Source: Streptomyces sp. P9-A2 (GTDB lineage Bacteria > Actinomycetota > Actinomycetes > Streptomycetales > Streptomycetaceae). Taken from it: 64,000 nucleotides of DNA. The stretch lies in contig NZ_JAZIFX010000001.1 in assembly GCF_036634175.1 (NCBI RefSeq), forward strand, positions 1,860,001 through 1,924,000. Reading direction: 5' to 3'. The notes beneath the pieces are model-generated. The model saw nothing but the letters and a program-made list of their open reading frames with translations. It was not told where the DNA came from and made no database searches. Position numbers and translations under genes: made by a program. Shown one piece after another: positions 37,485-46,901 of the stretch (within the stretch, counting starts at the first letter, position 1; the number at the start of each line of letters is the position of its first letter).

Positions 37485-38425
37485 GCGTAGGTCTCCTCCC
37501 GGACCAGGTCGAGCGCCTGGCGCAGGTCCTCGGGGTAGTCGCTGGTGAACTCCGCCCACAGGCCGTCCCCGGGGTGCTCGAAGCCGAGCCCCACGGCGTG
37601 CAGCCACTGGCGGGTGAGGCGGAGCCGCTTGGCGAGCGTGGGGTCGGCGCCGTAGGTCAGGTCGCCGACGCAGGGGTGCCGGTGGGCGGCCATGTGGACG
37701 CGGATCTGGTGGGTGCGGCCGGTCTCCAGCTTGACGTCGAGGAGCGAGGCGGCCCGGAAGGCCTCGATGAGGTCGTAGTGCGTGACGGAGGGCTTGCCCT
37801 CCGCGGTGACCGCCCACTTGTAGTCGTGGTTCGGATGACGGCCGATGGGCGCGTCGATGGTGCCGCTGGTCGGGTCGGGGTGGCCCTGGACCAGGGTGTG
37901 GTAGCGCTTGTCGACCGTGCGCTCCTTGAACTGGCGCTTCAGCGACGTGTACGCGTACTCCGACTTGGCGACCACCATGAGACCGGAGGTGCCGACGTCG
38001 AGGCGGTGCACGATGCCCTGGCGCTCGGCGGCGCCGGAGGTCGAGATGCGGTACCCGGCGGCGGCGAGGCCGCCGATCACGGTCGGTCCGGTCCAGCCCG
38101 GCGAGGGGTGGGCGGCGACCCCGACCGGCTTGGAGATCACGACCACGTCGTCGTCGTCGTGCACGATCTCCATGCCCTCGACGGGCTCGGCGATCACCCG
38201 CACCGGGGCGGGCGCCTGCGGCATCTCCACCTCGAGCCAGGCGCCCCCGCTCACCCGCTCCGACTTGCCGACCACCGATCCGTCGACCGTGACCTTCCCC
38301 GAGGTGGCGAGCTCGGCCGCCTTGGTACGGGAGAAGCCGAACATACGGGAGATGGCGGCGTCGATGCGCTCGCCCTCCAGTCCGTCGGGCACGGGCAGGG
38401 TTCGGATCTCGGGAATGGTGCTCAC
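37481..38425 (-). CDS. rluD: RluA-family 23S rRNA pseudouridine synthase
   Basis: 314 residues. An N-terminal S4 RNA-binding domain (about 15-75: [19 protein letters not shown]) is followed by the RluA catalytic domain, with the nucleophilic aspartate in [18 protein letters not shown] and the motif [11 protein letters not shown]. It modifies uridines in rRNA; the exact sites are assumed by analogy to RluD. It is 55 bp downstream of lspA, a pairing conserved in actinobacteria. Confidence 0.93.
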   Translation of the reverse strand: MSTIPEIRTLPVPDGLEGERIDAAISRMFGFSRTKAAELATSGKVTVDGSVVGKSERVSGGAWLEVEMPQAPAPVRVIAEPVEGMEIVHDDDDVVVISKPVGVAAHPSPGWTGPTVIGGLAAAGYRISTSGAAERQGIVHRLDVGTSGLMVVAKSEYAYTSLKRQFKERTVDKRYHTLVQGHPDPTSGTIDAPIGRHPNHDYKWAVTAEGKPSVTHYDLIEAFRAASLLDVKLETGRTHQIRVHMAAHRHPCVGDLTYGADPTLAKRLRLTRQWLHAVGLGFEHPGDGLWAEFTSDYPEDLRQALDLVREETYA

Positions 38426-38480
38426 CCGTCGAGTATGCCGGACCGGCCCGGCAACCCCGTACCCGCGCTCCCGGTCCTGC

Positions 38481-39107
38481 TCAGTCCTTGTGGACGGTCC
38501 CGTCCGGGTCGAGGCCCCGGAAGGACAGCAGGACGATCAGGATGCCGCCGCAGACGATCGCCGAATCCGCCAGGTTGAAGACGGCGAAGTGCTTGGGCGC
38601 GATGAAGTCGACGACCGCTCCCCGGAAGACACCCGGGGAGCGGAAGATCCTGTCCGTGAGGTTGCCCAGGGCACCGCCGAGCAGCAGGCCCAGCGCGATC
38701 GCCCAGGGCAGGCTGTACAGCTTGCGGGCCAGCCGGACGATCACCACGATCACCGCGGCCGCGATCAGCGTGAAGATCACGGTGAAGGCCTCGCCGAAGC
38801 CGAAGGCCGCGCCCGCGTTGCGGATCGCCTCGAACCTCAGCCAGTCCCCGATGATCTCGATGGGCTCGTGGTGCTCCAGCTCGGCGACCACGATCATCTT
38901 GCTGACCAGGTCGAGGGCGTAGGCGACGACGGCGACGGCGAACAGCACGGCCACCCGCCGCTTGCCGCGGGGCGTTTCGGCCGCTGCCTCCGCATCCTGG
39001 GCGTCGGCCCGCACCTCCTCGGCCCGGTCGTGCTCGGCACGGTCCTGCCCGTCCCGGTCCGCGTCCGGGGTCTCCGGCGTACCGATGATGCGCTCCGCCT
39101 CTGCCAC
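38481..39107 (-). CDS. lspA: Lipoprotein signal peptidase II
   Basis: 208 residues. An acidic 50-residue N-terminal extension precedes four membrane helices. The aspartyl dyad is seen in [12 protein letters not shown] and FNLADSAIV, and [10 protein letters not shown] and GAVVDFI are conserved LspA blocks. It cleaves prolipoprotein signal peptides before the lipidated cysteine. The extension ([20 protein letters not shown]) is unusual in enterics but common in actinomycetes. Confidence 0.95.
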   Translation of the reverse strand: MAEAERIIGTPETPDADRDGQDRAEHDRAEEVRADAQDAEAAAETPRGKRRVAVLFAVAVVAYALDLVSKMIVVAELEHHEPIEIIGDWLRFEAIRNAGAAFGFGEAFTVIFTLIAAAVIVVIVRLARKLYSLPWAIALGLLLGGALGNLTDRIFRSPGVFRGAVVDFIAPKHFAVFNLADSAIVCGGILIVLLSFRGLDPDGTVHKD

Positions 39108-39196
39108 GTGAGTCCCTCAACCTAGGTACCTGACTGAAGGACGAGGGTACGGCACACCCCGCGCGACTCCCGTGCTCAGGCGGGGTACGAGGGTGC

Positions 39197-40168
39197 TCAG
39201 TACCGGCGCTCCTGTTTCTGCTTGCACTCGACGCACAGCGTGGCCCGGGGGAAGGCCTGCATCCGGGCCTTGCCGATGGGGTTGCCGCAGCTCTCGCACA
39301 GGCCGTAGGTGCCGGCGTCCAGCCGCTGCAGGGCGCGCTCGTACTGGGTGAGCATCTCGCGTGCGTTGGCGGCGAGCGCCAGTTCGTGCTCGCGCGTGAT
39401 GTTCTTCGTGCCGGTGTCGGCCTGGTCGTCACCCGCTCCGTCCCCGGAGTCCCGCATCAGGCCGGCCAGTGACCGTTCGGACGAGGTGATCTCCTCACGC
39501 AGCCGCAGCACCTCGGCCGTCAGCTCGGTCCGCGCGTCCTCGGCCTCCTCCGGTGTCCAGGGCTCCTCTCCCGGACGCACCGCGAGGTCGCCGGGCTCCA
39601 CCGCAGCGAGCCGTGCCTTGGGCACGGCGGTCTTCGCCGCCGTCGCCGTGCCAGGAGTCTTCTCAGCACCCACCGTCGTCGCTCCCGTCTGCGTCGCGGC
39701 CTCGGCCGCGCCCGCGTCAGTGGCCGTGCCGTGCCCGGCCGTGTCCTGTGTGCCCCCGCTGGTCCTGGTGGTGCTCCTGCCCGTACCGCCCCCGCGCGCG
39801 GCATCCCGCCCGGCGCCGGCCTCCGTTTCCCCGGCGGCCGCCTTCTTCCGGGAGCTCCTGGCCCCGGCGGCCCGGGAAGCCGTCGCTTTCGATCGCGCGG
39901 CTCCGGAGGCCGCCGTTCCCTTCTCCTCCTCGGTCTTCGTCTTCGTTTTCGCGGAAGCGGAAGCGGAAGCGTTCTTCCCGGCCCCGGTCTCCCTCGCCGT
40001 GCTCTTTCCCGCCACGGCCTTCCCTGGTCCGGCCTTCCCGGCCGACTGCTTCGTGGCCGCCTTCCCCGCCTGAGCCTTCGCCGTCGCCTTCGTGTCCTCC
40101 CGGGACTCCTCGGCGGGCACGGCTCCGCCGGACGCCGACTGCTGTACGGCGGTCTTCTTCGCCACCAT
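39197..40168 (-). CDS. DksA/TraR zinc-finger protein with long Lys/Ala-rich tail
   Basis: 323 residues. The first 180 are low-complexity Lys/Ala/Thr/Gly, histone-H1-like (KATAKAQAGKAATKQSAGK). The C-terminal 120 hold a coiled coil and the four-cysteine zinc finger CESCGNPIGKARMQAF then CVECK. DksA-type proteins act in the RNA polymerase secondary channel; the basic tail suggests DNA or RNA contact. ATG at 40166-40168 follows AAAAGGGG. A TCACA-N3-TGTGA inverted repeat (40183-40195) lies just upstream. Confidence 0.88.
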   Translation of the reverse strand: MVAKKTAVQQSASGGAVPAEESREDTKATAKAQAGKAATKQSAGKAGPGKAVAGKSTARETGAGKNASASASAKTKTKTEEEKGTAASGAARSKATASRAAGARSSRKKAAAGETEAGAGRDAARGGGTGRSTTRTSGGTQDTAGHGTATDAGAAEAATQTGATTVGAEKTPGTATAAKTAVPKARLAAVEPGDLAVRPGEEPWTPEEAEDARTELTAEVLRLREEITSSERSLAGLMRDSGDGAGDDQADTGTKNITREHELALAANAREMLTQYERALQRLDAGTYGLCESCGNPIGKARMQAFPRATLCVECKQKQERRY

Positions 40169-40495
40169 GGCCGCGGCCCCTTTTCACATACTGTGATCTT
40201 GCGCACGCATCGTGCTGGGACGATAAATCGACTCGGGTCCCGCGGCAACGGGGCGCACCGCCCGATTCGACCGCCCCGCGGACGCCGCGCGGCGGACCTT
40301 CATGCGTTGTGCCCAGCTCCCCGCCGGGTATGCCGCCAAGTCGGACGCCACAGAATCCGAACACCCGTGCCGCCCCATTCAGCGGTATGTCTCACTGTTC
40401 GGGACTCGTACGACATGCGCACGGACTCCCCTGACCCTGCCCGGGCCCACTCACCGCCCGCGGGAAACCGGTCGGCCGCCGGCCGCTCCGCGCCG

Positions 40496-40814
40496 TACAC
40501 TGAGCGGAGCGAAAAGCGTGGATGGGGACGAGTAGCGGCGTACGCAGCCCAGAGCGACCCGGGGACGGTGTGAGCCCGGGGGCGAGCGCGACGCGAAGAT
40601 CACCCCTGAGCCGCCGGAAGAAAGCCGCAGCCCGACAGCAGCGGCGAGTAGAACCGGTATCGCGACCCCAATGAGGGGGTTCACCGGCGCACACGACGCG
40701 CCGGGGGGCCAAGGAGGGTGGTACCGCGGGAGCGCGCCGACGGCGGCGCAGGGATCGACACGGCTCTCGTCCCTCCGGACGGAAGGCAGCAAGTCCGCCG
40801 GAGGAAGCCCGCTC
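40496..40814 (+). promoter_or_regulatory. Translational T-box riboswitch of ileS
   Basis: The T-box core AGGGTGGTACCGCG is at 40715-40728. Its UGGU would pair with the tRNA ACCA end, including discriminator A. A likely specifier AUC (Ile) is at 40599-40601 in GCGAAGATCACC, and a GATGGGGACGAGTAG stem-I start is at 40521-40535. The switch is explicit. GGAGG at 40713-40717 and the Shine-Dalgarno GGAGG at 40800-40804 compete for the single CCTCC at 40772-40776. Uncharged tRNA-Ile would free the ribosome binding site. A TACACT -10-like box is at 40496-40501. The rest of the gap back to 40169 shows only the DksA-gene leader. Confidence 0.9.
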
Positions 40815-43800
40815 ATGACAACGCCGATGTACCGACAGGTGCCCGCCCAGGTCGACCTGCCCGCTCTCGAGCACGCGGTGCTCGATTTCTGGCAGCAACA
40901 GAAGATCTTCGCCAAGAGCCTGGAGCAGTCCGAGGGCCGCCCCGAATGGGTGTTCTACGAGGGCCCGCCCACCGCCAACGGCATGCCGGGCGCCCACCAC
41001 ATCGAGGCGCGCGTCTTCAAGGACGTCTTCCCCCGCTTCCGCACCATGCGCGGCTACCACGTGGGCCGCAAGGCCGGCTGGGACTGCCACGGCCTCCCGG
41101 TGGAGCTGGCGGTGGAGAAGGAGCTCGGTTTCTCCGGCAAGCAGGACATCGAGGCGTACGGCATCGCCGAGTTCAACGCCAGATGCCGCGAGTCGGTGAC
41201 CCGCCACACCGACGCCTTCGAAGAGCTCACGACCCGCATGGGCTACTGGGCCGACCTCCAGGACCCGTACCGCACGATGGACCCGGAGTACATCGAGTCC
41301 GTCTGGTGGTCGCTGAAGGAGATCTTCGACAAGGATCTGCTGGTCCAGGACCACCGCGTCGCCCCCTGGTGCCCCCGCTGCGGCACCGGCCTGTCCGACC
41401 ACGAACTGGCGCAGGGCTACGAGACGGTCGTCGACCCGTCCGTCTACGTCCGTTTCCCCCTCACCTCCGGCCCGCTGGCCGGCGAGGCCGCGCTCCTGGT
41501 GTGGACGACCACACCGTGGACGCTGGTGTCCAACACCGCGGTCGCCGCGCACCCCGAGGTCACCTACGTCGTCGCGACGCAGGGCCCCGAGGGCACGGAG
41601 AAGGTCGTCGTCGCCGAGCCGCTGGTCGCCAAGGCGCTCGGGGAGGGTTGGGAGACCACCGGCGAGAGTTTCACCGGCGCCGAGATGGAGCGCTGGACCT
41701 ACCAGCGTCCCTTCGAGCTCGTGGAGTTCCCGGCCGAGGCGCACTACGTGGTGAACGCCGACTACGTCACCACCGAGGACGGTACGGGTCTGGTCCACCA
41801 GTCCCCCGCCTTCGGCGAGGACGACCTCAGGGTCTGCCGCTCCTACGGCCTGCCGGTGGTGAACCCGGTCCGCCCGGACGGCACCTTCGAGGAGGACGTC
41901 CCGCTGGTCGGCGGCGTCTTCTTCAAGAAGGCCGACGAGAAGCTGACGGAGGACCTGGGCGACCGGGGCCTGCTCTTCAAGCACATCCCGTACGAGCACA
42001 GCTACCCGCACTGCTGGCGCTGCCACACCGCGCTGCTCTACTACGCGCAGCCCTCCTGGTACATCCGCACCACGGCCGTCAAGGACCGCCTGCTGGAGGA
42101 GAACGAGGGCACCAACTGGTTCCCGGACTCCGTCAAGCACGGCCGGTACGGCGACTGGCTGAACAACAACATCGACTGGGCGCTGTCCCGCAACCGCTAC
42201 TGGGGCACCCCGCTGCCGATCTGGCGCTGTGAGGACGACCACCTCACCTGCGTCGGCTCGCTCGCCGAGCTGACCGGGCTGACCGGCACCGACCAGTCGG
42301 GCCTCGACCCGCACCGCCCGTTCATCGACGAGGTCACCTTCGCCTGCCCGCAGGACGGCTGCGGGAAGACGGCCACGCGGGTGCCCGAGGTCATCGACGC
42401 CTGGTACGACTCGGGTTCGATGCCGTTCGCGCAGTGGGGCTACCCGCACAAGAACAAGGAACTGTTCGAGAGCCGGTACCCGGCGCAGTTCATCTGCGAG
42501 GCCATCGACCAGACCCGCGGCTGGTTCTACACGCTGATGGCGGTCGGCACCCTGGTCTTCGACAAGTCCTCGTACGAGAACGTCGTCTGCCTGGGCCACA
42601 TCCTCGCCGAGGACGGCCGCAAGATGTCCAAGCACCTGGGCAACACCCTGGACCCGGTCCCGCTGATGGACCGGCACGGCGCGGACGCGGTCCGCTGGTT
42701 CATGGCGGCCGGCGGTTCCCCGTGGGCGGCCCGCCGGGTGGGCCACGGCACCATCCAGGAGGTCGTCCGCAAGACGCTCCTGACCTACTGGAACACCGTC
42801 GCCTTCCAGGCGCTGTACGCGCGTACGTCCGGCTGGGCCCCGTCCGGGGCCGACCCGGCACCCGCCGACCGCCCGCTGCTGGACCGCTGGCTGCTCTCCG
42901 AACTGCACGCGCTCACCGACCAGGTGACCTCGGCGCTGGAGGGCTTCGACACCCAGCGGGCCGGCAAGCTGCTGTCCTCGTTCGTCGACGACCTGTCCAA
43001 CTGGTACGTCCGCCGCTCCCGGCGCCGCTTCTGGCAGGGCGACAAGGCCGCACTGCGCACCCTGCACGAGGTCGTCGAGACGGTCACCAGGCTGATGGCC
43101 CCGCTGACCCCGTTCATCACCGAGCGGGTCTGGCAGGACCTGGTGGTGCCGGTCACCCCCCACGCCCCGGAGTCCGTCCACCTGTCCTCCTGGCCCGAGG
43201 CCGACCTGACGGCGATCGACCCGGAGCTGTCGAAGCAGATGGTGCTGGTGCGCCGCCTGGTGGAGCTGGGACGGGCCACCCGCGCGGAGTCGGGCGTCAA
43301 GACCCGCCAGCCGCTCAAGCGCGCCCTGATCGCGGCGAGCGGCTTCGGCGCCCTCCACCCCGAGCTGCACACGCAGATCACCGAGGAGCTGAACGTCGAG
43401 TCCCTGGCGTCCCTGTCCGAGGTGGGCGGCTCGCTGGTGGACACGACGGCCAAGGCCAACTTCCGCGCCCTGGGCAAGCGGTTCGGCAAGCGCGTCCAGG
43501 ACGTCGCCAGGGCCGTCACGAACGCGGACGCCGCCGCGCTGTCCCTGGCGCTGCGCGAGGGCACCGCCTCGGTGGAGGTCGACGGTGAGACGATCACCCT
43601 CGCCCCGGACGAGGTGATCATCACGGAGACCCCGCGGGAGGGCTGGTCGGTGGCGTCCGACGCCGGTGCCACGGTCGCCCTGGACCTGGAGATCACCGAG
43701 GAGCTGCGCCGGGCCGGTCTGGCCCGGGACGCGATCCGGCTGATCCAGGAGGCCCGTAAGAACAGCGGCCTCGACGTGGCCGACCGGATCGCCCTGCGCT

Positions 43801-43982
43801 GGACGGCGACGGAGGACGCCACGGTCGCGGCCCTGACCGAGCACGCCGGTCTCATCGCCGACGAGGTCCTCGCCGTGGCCTTCGTGAACGAGCACAGCGC
43901 CCGGGACGAGGCGGACGGCGCCTACGGTCAGCCGTTCACCGACGAGGGCCTGTCCCTGACGTTCCGCCTCCGCAAGGCGTAA
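40815..43982 (+). CDS. ileS: Isoleucyl-tRNA synthetase
   Basis: 1055 residues, class Ia synthetase. The HIGH-equivalent is in NGMPGAHHIEARVF, the editing domain has VWTTTPWTLVSNTAV, and the KMSKS motif reads GRKMSKHLGN. The HHIE/KMSKH forms and length fit the actinobacterial, eukaryote-like type. Such type-2 enzymes are often less sensitive to mupirocin. ATG at 40815 lies 9 nt after the Shine-Dalgarno sequestered by the T-box. Its TAA stop coincides with the first bases of the 166-bp palindromic element. Confidence 0.97.
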   Translation: MTTPMYRQVPAQVDLPALEHAVLDFWQQQKIFAKSLEQSEGRPEWVFYEGPPTANGMPGAHHIEARVFKDVFPRFRTMRGYHVGRKAGWDCHGLPVELAVEKELGFSGKQDIEAYGIAEFNARCRESVTRHTDAFEELTTRMGYWADLQDPYRTMDPEYIESVWWSLKEIFDKDLLVQDHRVAPWCPRCGTGLSDHELAQGYETVVDPSVYVRFPLTSGPLAGEAALLVWTTTPWTLVSNTAVAAHPEVTYVVATQGPEGTEKVVVAEPLVAKALGEGWETTGESFTGAEMERWTYQRPFELVEFPAEAHYVVNADYVTTEDGTGLVHQSPAFGEDDLRVCRSYGLPVVNPVRPDGTFEEDVPLVGGVFFKKADEKLTEDLGDRGLLFKHIPYEHSYPHCWRCHTALLYYAQPSWYIRTTAVKDRLLEENEGTNWFPDSVKHGRYGDWLNNNIDWALSRNRYWGTPLPIWRCEDDHLTCVGSLAELTGLTGTDQSGLDPHRPFIDEVTFACPQDGCGKTATRVPEVIDAWYDSGSMPFAQWGYPHKNKELFESRYPAQFICEAIDQTRGWFYTLMAVGTLVFDKSSYENVVCLGHILAEDGRKMSKHLGNTLDPVPLMDRHGADAVRWFMAAGGSPWAARRVGHGTIQEVVRKTLLTYWNTVAFQALYARTSGWAPSGADPAPADRPLLDRWLLSELHALTDQVTSALEGFDTQRAGKLLSSFVDDLSNWYVRRSRRRFWQGDKAALRTLHEVVETVTRLMAPLTPFITERVWQDLVVPVTPHAPESVHLSSWPEADLTAIDPELSKQMVLVRRLVELGRATRAESGVKTRQPLKRALIAASGFGALHPELHTQITEELNVESLASLSEVGGSLVDTTAKANFRALGKRFGKRVQDVARAVTNADAAALSLALREGTASVEVDGETITLAPDEVIITETPREGWSVASDAGATVALDLEITEELRRAGLARDAIRLIQEARKNSGLDVADRIALRWTATEDATVAALTEHAGLIADEVLAVAFVNEHSARDEADGAYGQPFTDEGLSLTFRLRKA

Positions 43983-44145
43983 CGACCTCACCCGCGATGG
44001 GGAGTGGATCAGCGAGCGGCGTCCTGCGGCTTTGGATCCGAGGCGGAGGAGGGAGTGATGGCGGAGCCATCGCGACCGACGACGACGCCGGAGGCGAAGC
44101 CGCAGGGCGTCGGGAGCCCGCTCGCTGTCGCGGGTGAGGTCGTAA
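43980..44145. repeat. 166-bp palindromic element, copy B
   Basis: Same length as copy A at 36633-36798 and in the same orientation. The left end overlaps the ileS stop codon. In the inner stem an A-T pair of copy A is replaced by C-G here and a T-A pair by a T-G wobble, so pairing is retained. In the 455-bp gap before divIVA, this element and two hairpins account for most of the sequence. Confidence 0.9.
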
Positions 44146-44223
44146 GTGTCCTCAGGGTGTAAGTAACGCCCGGGGCGCGGATCACGCCGGGGCGCCCAGC
44201 GCGTTCCCTCCCGCCCCGCACAG

Positions 44224-44272
44224 CGAAGGGCCCGGGTCCACCGAGAAGAACCCGGTGGACCCGGGCCCTTCG
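44224..44272. terminator. 20-bp perfect hairpin, ileS side
   Basis: Arms 44224-44243 and 44253-44272 are perfectly complementary around a 9-nt loop. It terminates ileS and probably also blocks read-through from divIVA. Confidence 0.8.
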
Positions 44273-44354
44273 GCGTCGCGTCCGGCGGACAACTGCCCCA
44301 CACCTTGAACAACCACCGCAGACACCGCAAAGGGGCCCCAACGCGCGTAGCACA

Positions 44355-44394
44355 AGGGCGGGGCCCCGGGTTGTCCAACCCGGGGCCCCGCCCT
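44355..44394. terminator. 18-bp perfect hairpin, divIVA side
   Basis: Arms 44355-44372 and 44377-44394 are perfectly complementary with the loop GTCC. It lies 43 bp beyond the divIVA stop on its coding strand. Confidence 0.8.
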
Positions 44395-44437
44395 GAACGC
44401 CGTCGGCCGCTACGCCGTACTCATGGCCATCAAACCG

Positions 44438-45727
44438 TCAGTTGTCGTCCTCGTCGATCAGGAACCCGCGCATCGGCGAGGGCGCCTGACCCATCGGCGA
44501 CGGTCCCTGCGGACGCACCGGCGCCATGGGCTGGGTCATCGCCGGCTGCATCTGCTGCTGGCCACCGCCGTAGGACGGACCGGGCTGTCCGGGGCCGCCC
44601 ATCTGCTGGTTGCCGCCGTAGGACGGCGCACCGGCACCGGCCGGAGCCATCGAGGGCGCCGGGGACGGCGGCAGCGACGGGGCGGCGGGCTGACGCGGCG
44701 GGGCGAGCGAGTCGTCCGCCTGGGTCTCCAGCTGACGCAGCTGCGACTCCAGGTAGGACTTCAGCCGCGTGCGGTACTCGCGCTCGAAGCCGCGCAGGTC
44801 CTCGACCTTGCGCTCCAGCGTGGCGCGGGCGGACTCCAGGGAGCCCATCGCGACGCGGTGCTTCTCCTGCGCGTCCCGCTCCAGGGCGTCCGCCTTGGAG
44901 CGTGCGTCCCGCTCGAGACCCTCGGCACGCGAACGCGCCTCGCCGACGATCTTGTTGGCCTCGGAACGGGCCTCGGCGATCGCCTGGTCGGCGGTCTGCT
45001 GGGCCAGCGAGAGCACGCGGGCCGCGCTGTCGCCGCCGGGACCGCCCTGCTGTCCGGGGAGGCCGGGAGGGCCGCCCATGGGACCGCCGGGACCGCCCAT
45101 GGGGCCACCGTGGCCCATCTGTCCCTGCATCTGCCCCTGCATCGGGCCGCCCTGGCCCATCTGTCCCTGCATCTGCCCCTGCATCGGGCCGCCCTGGCCC
45201 ATCTGCCCCTGCATCTGCCCCTGCATCGGACCGCCCTGACCCATCGGGCCACCCTGACCCATGGGACCGCCCTGGCCCATGGGACCGGGACCCTGGCCCA
45301 TCGGGCCGGGGCCCTGCGGACCGCCCTGACCACCGGGGCCGGCGGGCAGCTGCGGCGCACCGCTCGGCAGCTGGGGCGGACCACCCATGGGGCCACCCAT
45401 CTGCTGCTGCGGCGGGCCCGATATGCCGGCGGGCACCGGACCGCCGGGACCTCGCATGCCCTGCTGGGGCATCCCCTGGGGCGGCCCCTGCTGTTGCTGC
45501 TGCTGGTCCTGCGGTTCCGGAGGCTTGCGCATGTTCTGCTGGTTCTGGGCGGCAGCGCGCGTGGCCGCGGCCAGTTTGGCGCGCAGGTCCTCGTTCTCTC
45601 GGAGCAGGCGCGTCAGTTCGGCTTCGACCTCGTCGAGGAAGGCATCGACCTCGTCCTCGTCATAGCCTTCTCGGAGGCGGACGGTCGTGAACTGCTTGTT
45701 CCGCACGTCCTCGGGGGTCAACGGCAT
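44438..45727 (-). CDS. divIVA: DivIVA polar growth protein
   Basis: 429 residues. The conserved N-terminal membrane-curvature domain reads [35 protein letters not shown] Gln/Gly/Met/Pro-rich linker (about 75-215) contains three near-identical 14-residue repeats. It is followed by a long coiled coil (about 230-335) and a Pro/Gln/Gly-rich tail ending FLIDEDDN. In Streptomyces it marks hyphal tips and recruits the cell-wall growth machinery. The linker repeats are encoded by 42-bp DNA repeats. Confidence 0.96.
   Translation of the reverse strand: MPLTPEDVRNKQFTTVRLREGYDEDEVDAFLDEVEAELTRLLRENEDLRAKLAAATRAAAQNQQNMRKPPEPQDQQQQQQGPPQGMPQQGMRGPGGPVPAGISGPPQQQMGGPMGGPPQLPSGAPQLPAGPGGQGGPQGPGPMGQGPGPMGQGGPMGQGGPMGQGGPMQGQMQGQMGQGGPMQGQMQGQMGQGGPMQGQMQGQMGHGGPMGGPGGPMGGPPGLPGQQGGPGGDSAARVLSLAQQTADQAIAEARSEANKIVGEARSRAEGLERDARSKADALERDAQEKHRVAMGSLESARATLERKVEDLRGFEREYRTRLKSYLESQLRQLETQADDSLAPPRQPAAPSLPPSPAPSMAPAGAGAPSYGGNQQMGGPGQPGPSYGGGQQQMQPAMTQPMAPVRPQGPSPMGQAPSPMRGFLIDEDDN
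45114..45239. repeat. Three 42-bp coding repeats in divIVA
   Basis: Units 45114-45155, 45156-45197 and 45198-45239 encode [18 protein letters not shown] repeats. The first two units are identical as read and the third differs at a few bases. Shorter 18-bp GQGGPM repeats continue on the right. Confidence 0.92.
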
Positions 45728-45779
45728 CTCTTCACCTCAACGTAGTCATCGGCAGTCGGCAGGCCCATGTCGTCCACAG

Positions 45780-46070
45780 TCACCTCAGCGCATTGCCCAC
45801 GAGGGAGATCAGGATGTAGACGATGATCATCAGCACGAAGAAGGACAGGTCGAGCGCCACGCCCCCGAGACGCAGCGGCGGGATGACCCGACGCAGAAGC
45901 TTCAGCGGTGGATCGGTGACAGTGTAGGTGGCCTCCAGGACGACCACCATCGCCTTGCCGGGTTGCCACGAGCGGGCGAACTGGAAGACGTAGTCCATGA
46001 CCAGACGGAAGATGAGCACGATGAGGAACACCATCAGCGCGATGTAGATCACCTGCGCGAACACGCTCAT
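45780..46070 (-). CDS. sepG: YggT/YlmG family membrane protein (SepG)
   Basis: 96 residues with two membrane helices flanking the conserved segment TDPPLKLLRRVIPPLRLGGVALD, the YGGT domain hallmark. In Streptomyces this gene beside sepF is known as sepG (ylmG) and helps localise division proteins and compact nucleoids in sporulating hyphae. It lies between divIVA and sepF in the same orientation, with short gaps. Confidence 0.92.
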   Translation of the reverse strand: MSVFAQVIYIALMVFLIVLIFRLVMDYVFQFARSWQPGKAMVVVLEATYTVTDPPLKLLRRVIPPLRLGGVALDLSFFVLMIIVYILISLVGNALR

Positions 46071-46120
46071 GGTCTGGTTGTCCCTCTCCCCTGTGTACTG
46101 CTTCTGTCCGGTCCTGCGTC

Positions 46121-46771
46121 TCAGCTCTGGTTGAAGAACCCGCCCTCTGCGATACGGGCCTTGTCCTCCGCCGTGACATCGACGTTAGCAGGAGACAGCA
46201 GGAACACCTTCTGCGTCACCCGCTCGATGCTGCCGTGAAGACCAAACACCAGACCGGCCGCGAAGTCGACAAGTCGCTTGGCGTCCGTGTCGTCCATCTC
46301 GGTCAAATTCATGATCACCGGCGTGCCTTCGCGGAAGTGTTCCCCGATGGTACGGGCCTCGTTGTAGGTCCGCGGGTGAAGTGTGGTGATCCGGTAAGGC
46401 TCTCGTTCCGACACGACCTTGGGCATGATCACCGGTGCGTTCTTCTCCAGGCTGGCGCGTTCTTGTGTGATGGATGCCACGGGCGCGATGCGCGCCGGGC
46501 GTGCCGATTCAGCGGGAAGCGAAGCGGACCGGGCGACCGGCTCGCGAAGTGGGGGCGAGGGGGCGACTCTCACCTCTTCGTCCCTTTGGAGTTGATGTGC
46601 ACCATGTGCGCCGTGCGACTGATGCGACGGCTCGTGCCGCCGGTGGTCCCGCTCGGGCTCCGGGTCGAGTTCGGGTTCGAAGTCGTCGTCTGGGTCAAAT
46701 CCGCGGCCGTCGTACCCATCGTCCTCCACGAGGCCGAGGTAGACCGCCATCTTGCGCATCGCGCCGGCCAT
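46121..46771 (-). CDS. sepF: Cell division protein SepF
   Basis: 216 residues. The N-terminal amphipathic membrane-binding helix ([13 protein letters not shown]) precedes an acidic, His-rich disordered linker. The C-terminal SepF domain is seen in [39 protein letters not shown] and [10 protein letters not shown]. It anchors and aligns FtsZ filaments; actinobacteria use it in place of FtsA. ATG at 46769-46771 was chosen because it begins the amphipathic helix. Confidence 0.95.
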   Translation of the reverse strand: MAGAMRKMAVYLGLVEDDGYDGRGFDPDDDFEPELDPEPERDHRRHEPSHQSHGAHGAHQLQRDEEVRVAPSPPLREPVARSASLPAESARPARIAPVASITQERASLEKNAPVIMPKVVSEREPYRITTLHPRTYNEARTIGEHFREGTPVIMNLTEMDDTDAKRLVDFAAGLVFGLHGSIERVTQKVFLLSPANVDVTAEDKARIAEGGFFNQS

Positions 46772-46901
46772 GCTCCGTGCCCTCCGCTCTGTGGTGGATC
46801 CGCTGACGACCGCCGAGTGCCCGCGATCCACAAGATCCTCAAGTCCGCCCGATCAGCGGCAATGACCATATTTTCTGCTGTGGTCCGACTTCCTGGCGAC
46901 G

